A DNA stretch of 11,748 nt from Phycisphaerae bacterium (GTDB lineage: Bacteria > Planctomycetota > Phycisphaerae > JAJVII01). Below, piece by piece: positions 6,150-11,748 of the stretch (its first letter is position 1; every line of letters starts with the position of its first letter). The translations under genes were made by a program, and so were the position numbers. Where the stretch lies: positions 1 through 11,748 of the forward strand of contig JAQTVL010000073.1 of the NCBI GenBank assembly GCA_028706835.1, written 5' to 3'. The notes under the pieces were generated by a model. It was given only the letters and a program-made list of their open reading frames with translations. It searched no databases and was not told the origin of the DNA.

Positions 6150-8507
6150 TCACGCCAACCCGCCGCGTTTGCGGACCAGCCACAAGGTCGACAGCAGCAA
6201 CACGATCGCCACATAGAACGCCCAGTGCCGCGTCGGCGAGAACTCCGCCGTCTGCACGCGGCTCTCCGCCCTGGCCGACAGCAGGTCCACCAGGCGATCG
6301 ACCTGGTCGACTGTCAGCAGTTCGCCGCCGGAGGCCTGGGCGATCGCCGCCAGCGCCGAGCGGTCCTGGGCCAGGAAATTCTTCTCCAGGTCCGCCCGTG
6401 CCACGGTGAGCGTCACCGGCGAGTTCAATGGCGCGTTGCCGTACTCCGCCACGATCGGCCTGATGACGTACGTCCCCGCGCGCCCCGGCGTGAAGCTCGC
6501 CCGGTAGATTCCCCACCCGCCGGGCGTCGGCTGCATGGCGATCTGTTCGCCTTTGCCCTCGCCGCCTTCCGGCTCGACGCGCAGCCAGACGCGCCCGTTC
6601 TGCAACGGATATCCGTCCGGCGCGATCACGTAGGCTTCCACCTGCACCTTCTCGCCGACGTTGCTCTCCGTCCGTTCCAGCGACAGCCTGGCGCGGACCG
6701 CGTCCTGGTCGCCCTCGCCGAACGGCTTCTTGACCATCCACCGCAGCGCCTGGGCCCAGAAGCGGTAGAAGTATTTGTCGCCCACCTCCTGCCGCCAGCG
6801 CCACGATTCGTCGATGCCGCAGAACATCACCTTGCCCGCCCCCACCTGCTGCACCGCCAGCAGCGGCAGCTTGGCAGCGCCCGCCAGCCGGTCCGGGTGG
6901 ACCAGCAGGGCGTCGGCGCCCGGGGCCACGCCGGACACCGGCGCCGCCCAGCGCAGCGGCTGGAAACGCGACCACACCGCCTCGTTCTCTTCCGTGCTGC
7001 CGGCCAGGCGGGTCAGCAGGTGGCCCCGGCCGACCTCGGTCAGCTCGACATTGTACTGCGCCCCGCCGCGATTGCTCACCTCGCCCACCTCGCCGAGCGT
7101 CACCGGCAGGATCGCCCCGAGCGGCGAGTTCGCCAACTGGCGGTAGCAGCCCTTGCGGCCGGCCATCACCATCAGGGCCGCGGATCGCAGCCGGACCATC
7201 TCCGACAGTTCCTTGAGGAAATCGTCGCTCAGTTTGCCCCGCTCCACGTCGCCGAGCACGACCACGTCATACTCCGCGAGCTTCTTCTTGTCCGCGGGCA
7301 GTTCGGCGATGTAGCCCTCGCCGCTGATGGGACCCACGCCGGGGCGAAGCAGGCAGAGCTTGAGCGTCACGGCGGAGTCGCGCTCCATCGCGTTGCGGAG
7401 GAACCGGAACTGCCACCGCGGCTCGCTGTCGATCATCAGCACGCGAATCTTCTTCTCGTCCACCTCCACGGTCGCGGACGCCTGGTTGTTCTTTGTCTCG
7501 CGCTCGCCCGGCTGCTCCGGGATACGCACGCTGTAGTGCAGCACGCCCGGCTGGCTGGGCACGACCGAGAACTTCACGCTCACCGGGCGGTTGCCTTCCG
7601 TGCCGGCGGCGCCGCCGATTTCGCGGGTTTCGACCAGTTCGCCTTCGCAGAACAACTGCACCGGGATTCGGACCGCGCCGATGCCCGAGGCTATCACATC
7701 CGCGGTCAGCACCATCTCGTCGCCGAGGTACAGCCGCTTGGGCGTCCGCAGGGCCAGCACCGCCACGTCGCGTGGCGGGTTCGGGTCGCCCACGCCGATC
7801 ACGTAAACCGGCGTGCCCAGCCGGCCGAGCACGCGGGCCACTTCAGTCGGGTCGCTGCCCGTGTTCCACGCGCCGTCGCTGATGAGTACGATGGCCCGAG
7901 GGCGCTCGGCTGACCCGCCAGCCTGGTGCGCCACCCGGTCGAGGGCGTCGCCGATGGCGGTCGAGAAACCGTCCGGGTCGACCTCGAACGGCGCCGCCGT
8001 CGCGTCGCCGTTGAACGCGAGCGAGTCGAGCTTCGTGCCGTCGCCGGCGAACCGCCAGCCGACCAGGTTGAACGGTTTGCCCAGCCGGTTCGTCCAACCG
8101 GCTGGGCCCGCGTTCAGCAGCATCCGGGCGACCTCCTGGCGGGGGATTTCGTCGGGGCCGGTGGTCGGCGTGCGTGGGCGTTCACCGCGATGGCGGATGA
8201 TCCACTCGTTCTGGGGCCCGCGATAGGAATCCCCGAGCAGCATGCTGCGAGAGCCGTCCGCGACGATCGCGATCTGCGGCTTGTGCGGGTCGCGCCAGGT
8301 GCGGATGAACCGCGGCGAAAGGGCCAGGGCGGTCAGCAGCGTCAGCGAAAAGACCAGCAGGACGGCGATGATCCACGCACGGATCCGGCTGACGCGGGCG
8401 ACATCCTTCCACGCGAAGGCAAGGGAGACGACGATGATGGCGCACGCGGCCGCGATGACCCATCGCGGCCCGAGCGGGCAATCGAAGATGATCCGCGTCG
8501 TGTTCAG
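6150..8507 (-). CDS. Membrane VWA protein with glutamine-amidotransferase-like domain, CTG start
   Basis: The reading frame gives 785 residues if translation starts at the CTG at 8507. Two membrane segments (about 16-33 and 43-62) precede a VWA domain with a complete metal site: D84-G-S86-R-S88, T183 in DGFSTAIGDAL, and D211 in VLISDGAWN. The first in-frame ATG (8243) would begin at residue 89, right after the DxSxS motif, and remove both membrane helices. No ATG, GTG or TTG lies in between. After a beta region (about 240-350), a Rossmann-like amidotransferase-type domain begins at RVLMIDSEPRWQFRFLRN, from about 355. It ends with FCGIDESWRWR...RFWAQALRWM (about 562-591), a pattern usual in this planctomycete family. 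Another beta domain and a C-terminal membrane helix (763-780) finish the protein. It overlaps the BatA-type stop by 4 nt (CTGA), which suggests translational coupling. Role inferred: membrane partner of the MoxR/DUF58 pair. Confidence 0.85.
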   Translation of the reverse strand: MNTTRIIFDCPLGPRWVIAAACAIIVVSLAFAWKDVARVSRIRAWIIAVLLVFSLTLLTALALSPRFIRTWRDPHKPQIAIVADGSRSMLLGDSYRGPQNEWIIRHRGERPRTPTTGPDEIPRQEVARMLLNAGPAGWTNRLGKPFNLVGWRFAGDGTKLDSLAFNGDATAAPFEVDPDGFSTAIGDALDRVAHQAGGSAERPRAIVLISDGAWNTGSDPTEVARVLGRLGTPVYVIGVGDPNPPRDVAVLALRTPKRLYLGDEMVLTADVIASGIGAVRIPVQLFCEGELVETREIGGAAGTEGNRPVSVKFSVVPSQPGVLHYSVRIPEQPGERETKNNQASATVEVDEKKIRVLMIDSEPRWQFRFLRNAMERDSAVTLKLCLLRPGVGPISGEGYIAELPADKKKLAEYDVVVLGDVERGKLSDDFLKELSEMVRLRSAALMVMAGRKGCYRQLANSPLGAILPVTLGEVGEVSNRGGAQYNVELTEVGRGHLLTRLAGSTEENEAVWSRFQPLRWAAPVSGVAPGADALLVHPDRLAGAAKLPLLAVQQVGAGKVMFCGIDESWRWRQEVGDKYFYRFWAQALRWMVKKPFGEGDQDAVRARLSLERTESNVGEKVQVEAYVIAPDGYPLQNGRVWLRVEPEGGEGKGEQIAMQPTPGGWGIYRASFTPGRAGTYVIRPIVAEYGNAPLNSPVTLTVARADLEKNFLAQDRSALAAIAQASGGELLTVDQVDRLVDLLSARAESRVQTAEFSPTRHWAFYVAIVLLLSTLWLVRKRGGLA

Positions 8508-10702
8508 ATCTTCTCCTTCACCGGCCGGCCCAGCGACCAGCCGAGGATCACTTCCGACATCGCGAACAGGATGGCCAGCACGGCCAGCGGGAAACCCGAT
8601 GCGCTGACGCGCTCCGAGTCGTCGCCGCCCAGATTGCCGCCGTTGGTGTCCGTGGCGGCGGTCGTGAAGTACACGGAACTCTCGCCGATCAGGCGGCGGA
8701 TCGTGTCCGGGGCGATCCGTTCGAGCATCGATTCCTCCGCCGGCACGTTGACCGCCGCGACCGGGTCCGCTTGCGAGGGCTTGGCGGGCGATTTGTCGCC
8801 TTCGAACATTCGGTAGATGCCGGCCCGCTCGGTCCGCGTGAACTGGGCCTGGCTGACGTTGTCGGGCAGGGGGGATACCGGGATCGGACGCTCGTGGTCG
8901 ACTGGTTCATGCCCGTTGCCGTCGGCAATCCTGGCCGGCACGATCATCTGGTGGACGCCGGGGCTCAGCGTCAGTCGCAGCGGTTGGCAGGCGGATTGCC
9001 ACAGCGGCTCGACGATCTCGGTCAGGTGCGTCATGATCGCGCGGTGCGCGGTGAGCAGCATCACCGGGGTGAACGGCAGCGTGGAAAAGTCGCGCTGGCA
9101 GGAGACGGCGTACAGGTAAACCTTGCCCCGGCCCCGCTGGATTCGCACCAGGAAGGGCAGGTCGCCGCCGGGGGCGGCTGCGGTCGCCAGCACCTCGGTC
9201 GTCGCGCCGCCGGCGGAGGCGTCGATGCGATACATCCGATCGATCGCCACGCGGTCCAGCCATGCGGGTTGGAGCAGGCCCGTGACCGGCGTCGCCGGGG
9301 AGGCCCAGGCGATCTTGGGGCGTTTTTCGAGCGTCTCGAACGGCTCGGGGCCGGCCAGTCTCACGCCGGGCAGCTTCGCGGCGTTCCACGATTCGAGCTG
9401 CGTCCGCGAGCCGGGGAACATCAGCAGCAGGCCCCCGGCTTCGACATAGGCGGTCAGCGCGTCCATCGCGTCGCCGTCCAGCCTGGCTACGTCAGCCAGC
9501 ACGACGGCGGAGTAGTCCGCCAGGTTCGCGCGGACGACGTCCTCCGGGCGGGCGGTCTTGACCGCAAATGGCGATCGGCCGACCAGGTGCAGTTGCGACG
9601 GCACCATGGCCTCGACGAAGTAGTCGGCGGCGCCTTCGCCCCAGATTCGCGAGGTCGCGCCGTCGACGACCAGCACCGGCACCTTCGGCGACGGACGAAG
9701 CAGGAAGTAGAACTTGTCGTCCGCGGGCATCGCGTCCGGCGTCAACTCGGCCCAGCCGGTGATCGGCTTGTCGCCGATGGCGGGCAGCGCGAAGACGACA
9801 TCGGTCCTGCCCGCGGCGGCCAGGCTGACGGGCCTGCTGTCGATCTGCTTCGACACACCGTCCTCGTCGAGGTGCAATGCGAGGTTGTTGGCCACAGGCC
9901 CCTTGCCGCTCAACTCGACGGTGACGATCAGCCTGGGGTGGTCGCCGGCGACGAGGACGGCCGGCTCGGTGCGGACGGAACTGATCGACAGGTTGCTCGC
10001 CACCGCGGGGGCCATGTCCGTGACGATCACCTTCGGGTTGCGGGCGGCTTTGAGTGCGGCCTGCACCTGCCGCCAGGCGCCGTCGTCGCCGGCCCGCCAG
10101 CCATCGGTCTGCATGTCGGTCAGCACCCAGATCGTGCCCCCGCCGCCGGACCGCGACAGGGCCTCGGCTGACGCGCGGATGGCATCGGGCACGTTGCCCC
10201 GGCCGCTGGTGCGCTCAGCCGACGCCAGCAACGAGCCGACAGCCCGGTGGTCGATCAGCGGCTCGGACAGCGGCGAGGAGTATCGGGCGGCGAACGTGCC
10301 GACGACGACCCGGGAACTTCGCGGCAGCGACGCGACGTTGTCCTCGGCCAGCTTCCGGGCCCGCTCGAACGCGACGCCGGAGACATCGGACGCAGCCATG
10401 CTCGCGGATGCGTCGACGGCGATGGCCACCTGCGTCGAGCCGCCGAGCAGCCCGGACAACCGGCCTCGGAACACCGGCTGGGCCAGCGCCAGCAGGGCGG
10501 CGGCCAGAAGCAGGATACGAAGCGCCATCAGCAGCCAATGCCGCAGGCGTGCCCGCCGGACAGCCCGCCGCTCGCTGGCGAGCAGGAAGTCGATGGCCGC
10601 CCAACGTACGCGGCGATAGCGAAGCCGATTGAGCAGGTGAATGACAATCGGCGCCGCAAGCAGCGGGGCGAACCACAGGAAGGCTGGGTGAAGAAGGACC
10701 AT
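8504..10702 (-). CDS. BatA-type VWA membrane protein
   Basis: This 732-residue protein opens with the BatA N-terminal double-transmembrane domain: LHPAFLWFAPLLAAPIVIHLLNR (about 4-26), a basic RYRRVRWAAIDFLLAS segment, and a second helix at 57-76. A VWA domain follows with the metal site D97-A-S99-A-S101 and D196 in VLTDMQ; the usual Thr of the third motif appears to be replaced (near GN170), so metal binding may be altered. A CARDB-like beta region spans about 250-335. A Rossmann-like domain (about 341-430: VPVLVVDG, then YSAVVLADVARLDGD) resembles the one in the next gene. A C-terminal membrane helix lies at about 703-722. An in-frame TGA immediately before the ATG fixes 10702 as the earliest start. 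The ribosome site is weak (GAGAG, supplied by the heptad array). Bacteroidetes Bat proteins with this architecture are linked to aerotolerance; the role here is inferred as envelope assembly. Confidence 0.9.
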   Translation of the reverse strand: MVLLHPAFLWFAPLLAAPIVIHLLNRLRYRRVRWAAIDFLLASERRAVRRARLRHWLLMALRILLLAAALLALAQPVFRGRLSGLLGGSTQVAIAVDASASMAASDVSGVAFERARKLAEDNVASLPRSSRVVVGTFAARYSSPLSEPLIDHRAVGSLLASAERTSGRGNVPDAIRASAEALSRSGGGGTIWVLTDMQTDGWRAGDDGAWRQVQAALKAARNPKVIVTDMAPAVASNLSISSVRTEPAVLVAGDHPRLIVTVELSGKGPVANNLALHLDEDGVSKQIDSRPVSLAAAGRTDVVFALPAIGDKPITGWAELTPDAMPADDKFYFLLRPSPKVPVLVVDGATSRIWGEGAADYFVEAMVPSQLHLVGRSPFAVKTARPEDVVRANLADYSAVVLADVARLDGDAMDALTAYVEAGGLLLMFPGSRTQLESWNAAKLPGVRLAGPEPFETLEKRPKIAWASPATPVTGLLQPAWLDRVAIDRMYRIDASAGGATTEVLATAAAPGGDLPFLVRIQRGRGKVYLYAVSCQRDFSTLPFTPVMLLTAHRAIMTHLTEIVEPLWQSACQPLRLTLSPGVHQMIVPARIADGNGHEPVDHERPIPVSPLPDNVSQAQFTRTERAGIYRMFEGDKSPAKPSQADPVAAVNVPAEESMLERIAPDTIRRLIGESSVYFTTAATDTNGGNLGGDDSERVSASGFPLAVLAILFAMSEVILGWSLGRPVKEKI
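8513..8518 (-). promoter_or_regulatory. Ribosome binding site in front of the CTG start
   Basis: The minus strand reads AAGGAG with a 5-nt spacer to CTG at 8507. It lies within the last codons of the BatA-type gene (encoding VKEKI and stop). The position is right for the CTG and for no other start codon nearby. Confidence 0.75.
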
Positions 10703-10707
10703 TCAAT

Positions 10708-10745
10708 AGCTCTCAGCTCTCAGCTCTCAGCTCTCAGCTCTCAGC
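10708..10745. repeat. Heptad tandem array, AGCTCTC x 5
   Basis: Five exact copies of AGCTCTC occupy 10708-10742, with a partial AGC to 10745. In coding sense they read as repeated GCTGAGA. The array starts 5 bases upstream of the ATG of the BatA-type gene and supplies the only purine-rich stretch (GAGAG) in the ribosome-site region, so changes in copy number could shift translation. The 7-bp unit would not keep frame, but it lies outside the coding sequence. Confidence 0.95.
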
Positions 10746-10765
10746 GTTCAGTTTCCGGTCGTAGC

Positions 10766-10793
10766 TGACCGCTGAAAGCTGACCGCTGACCGC
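10766..10793. repeat. Second heptad array, TGACCGC/TGAAAGC x 4
   Basis: Four heptads run without a gap: TGACCGC (10766-10772), TGAAAGC (10773-10779), TGACCGC (10780-10786) and TGACCGC (10787-10793). In coding sense the units read GCGGTCA and GCTTTCA. The array ends 3 bases before the stop codon of the DUF58 gene. Together with the AGCTCTC array it fills most of the 94-nt spacer. Confidence 0.92.
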
Positions 10794-10796
10794 TTT

Positions 10797-11684
10797 TCAT
10801 CCCCGTCGCGCCAGGTACGCCGTCAGCGCCGCGTTGAACGGCTCGCTCAACAGCATCCTCTGATAATCGATGTTCTTCTCGCGGCAGCCGTGCTTGATCG
10901 CTTCGAGGTACCGGCTGAAGCGGGCGCGGTAGCTGTCGGCGACGATCTTCGGATCCAGGACGAGTTGCTCGCCGCGCTCCATGCCCTCGAACAGCGTCAC
11001 GCGGTCGAACGGGAACGACAGTTCCGCGTCGTCGAGCACGTGCAGCACGATCACCTCGTGGCGGCGGTGGCGGAAGTGCTGGAGGCCCTTGAGGACGCGG
11101 TCCACGTCGTCCAGAAAATCGCTGATCACGATGACCAGGCTTCGCCGGCGGATGCGCTCGGCGATCTCGTGCAGCACAGCCGAGATGTCGGTGTCGGCGC
11201 CGGTCTTTATCGATTCGAGGCTGTCGACGAGCACGCCGAAATGCCGGGCGTTGCCTCGCGGCGGGATGAAGTGCCGCACGCCCGAGTCGAACGTGACCAG
11301 CCCCACCTGGTCGCCCTGGCGAAGCACCATCAGCGACAAGGCCGCAGCCAGGGCGGCGGAGTAGTCCAGCCTGGATTCCCGCGTTGTGGTGAAGTCCATC
11401 GACTTGCTGACGTCCAACAGCACGTAGCAACTTAGGTTGGTCTCGGCCTCGAACTGCTTGATGAACACGCGGTCGGACCGGGCCAGCACCCGCCAGTCCA
11501 CGAACCGCAGGTCGTCGCCCGGCTCGTATTCGCGATACTGGTCGAACTCGACGTTGAACCCGTGATACGGGCTCTTGTGGATGCCGCTGTAGTAGCCCTC
11601 GACGGCCATGCGGGCGCGAAGCTGGAGCCGGCTCACCTGGCCGACCGCGTGACGATCGATTTGGCGCTCGCGATGGGGGGCCAT
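10797..11684 (-). CDS. DUF58 family protein, soluble, with VWA-like domain
   Basis: This 295-residue protein carries the DUF58 signature at about 36-83: HKSPYHGFNVEFDQYREY, PGDDLRFVDWRVLARSD, then KQFEAETN. A VWA-like domain with a complete metal site follows: D91-V-S93-K-S95 (LLDVSKSM), T165 in ADTDISAVL, and D189 in VIVISDFLDD. There is no signal peptide and no membrane helix, so it should be cytoplasmic, as in the short DUF58 proteins that pair with MoxR ATPases. The ATG at 11684 is 5 nt after the stop of the MoxR-like gene; the ribosome site is weak, so translation may depend on coupling to the upstream gene. Family knowledge: DUF58 genes almost always follow moxR and are thought to act as its substrate adaptor or partner. 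The biochemical reaction is unknown. Confidence 0.93.
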   Translation of the reverse strand: MAPHRERQIDRHAVGQVSRLQLRARMAVEGYYSGIHKSPYHGFNVEFDQYREYEPGDDLRFVDWRVLARSDRVFIKQFEAETNLSCYVLLDVSKSMDFTTTRESRLDYSAALAAALSLMVLRQGDQVGLVTFDSGVRHFIPPRGNARHFGVLVDSLESIKTGADTDISAVLHEIAERIRRRSLVIVISDFLDDVDRVLKGLQHFRHRRHEVIVLHVLDDAELSFPFDRVTLFEGMERGEQLVLDPKIVADSYRARFSRYLEAIKHGCREKNIDYQRMLLSEPFNAALTAYLARRG

Positions 11685-11689
11685 GGCGG

Positions 11690-11748
11690 TCAGTTCTCGC
11701 TGATAACGGGAACTTCCTCGATCAGTTTGGCAATGACCTGGTCGCTGG
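11690..11748 (-). CDS. C-terminal end of a probable MoxR-type AAA+ ATPase (partial)
   Basis: Only the last 18 codons and the TGA (11690-11692) are in the window. The peptide reads SDQVIAKLIEEVPVISEN. A hydrophobic helix followed by a VPV-type tail is common at the C-terminus of planctomycete MoxR proteins. The 5-nt distance to the DUF58 start supports the same reading, because moxR directly upstream of a DUF58 gene is a widespread arrangement. No ATPase motif is visible here, so the assignment rests mainly on context. Confidence 0.6.
   Translation of the reverse strand, partial: SDQVIAKLIEEVPVISEN

Noticed and set aside
6134..6214. Upstream in-frame ATG at 6214 for the DUF4175-like gene
   Set aside because: It overlaps the previous gene and adds a Cys-rich 27-residue leader with no family resemblance; the ATG at 6133 has a strong ribosome site.
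6132..7913. 593-codon open frame on the + strand
   Set aside because: It lies antisense to the second VWA gene, is rich in Arg/His/Gln with no domain pattern, and is typical of the opposite strand of GC-rich genes.
8241..8243. ATG at 8243 as start of the second VWA gene
   Set aside because: It falls inside the metal-site motif and would remove both membrane helices; there is no ribosome site, while the frame continues open upstream to a CTG with AAGGAG.
8771..10171. 466-codon + strand frame
   Set aside because: It is antisense to the BatA-type gene, which has clear domains; the frame shows no recognisable motif or ribosome site.
10703..10796. Possible CRISPR array
   Set aside because: The units are 7 bp and directly adjacent with no spacers, and no cas gene is present.
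10741..11430. 229-codon minus-strand frame overlapping the DUF58 gene
   Set aside because: It is an out-of-frame shadow of the DUF58 gene; its C-terminus simply translates the heptad repeats.

Overview
The window is GC-rich (about two thirds G+C) and every supported gene lies on the minus strand, so transcription runs from right to left. Protein families, gene order and intergenic repeat style all point to a member of the Planctomycetota or a close relative in the PVC group. The signs are a MoxR/DUF58/BatA-type VWA cluster joined to a large DUF4175-like coiled-coil membrane protein, a secreted prenyltransferase/squalene-cyclase-repeat protein, and hairpin modules of the type GGAGTGCGG...CCGCTTTGG in the spacers. 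I cannot assign genus or species from the sequence alone.

Layout in transcription order (right to left): the last 18 codons of a probable MoxR-type AAA+ ATPase (11690-11748, cut by the window edge); a soluble DUF58 protein with a complete VWA metal site (10797-11684); a 94-nt spacer filled with 7-bp repeats; a BatA-type membrane VWA protein (8504-10702); a second membrane VWA protein with a glutamine-amidotransferase-like domain (6150-8507), which appears to start at a CTG overlapping the previous stop codon; a 1162-residue DUF4175-like protein with three N-terminal membrane segments, a beta-rich region and a very long Ala/Lys/Asp/Glu-rich helical region (2645-6133); a 282-nt repeat-bearing spacer; a secreted alpha/alpha-toroid protein (1331-2362); a 355-nt repeat-bearing spacer; and a secreted beta-repeat plus concanavalin-like protein cut by the left edge (1-975).

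The first five genes are tightly packed (5 nt, 94 nt, 4-nt overlap, 16 nt) and read as one operon. By analogy with MoxR/VWA systems and Bacteroidetes Bat proteins, the AAA+ ATPase and soluble DUF58 protein probably act in the cytoplasm on a membrane assembly made of the two VWA proteins and the coiled-coil protein. The two secreted proteins downstream may be extracytoplasmic partners or clients. This functional link is inferred from gene order and domains only.

The most notable points are the CTG start at 8507, the pair of similar VWA-plus-Rossmann-like membrane proteins, and short intergenic repeats confined to the three wider gene junctions. Nothing else was found: no tRNA, rRNA, transposase, CRISPR array or convincing rho-independent terminator on the coding strand.
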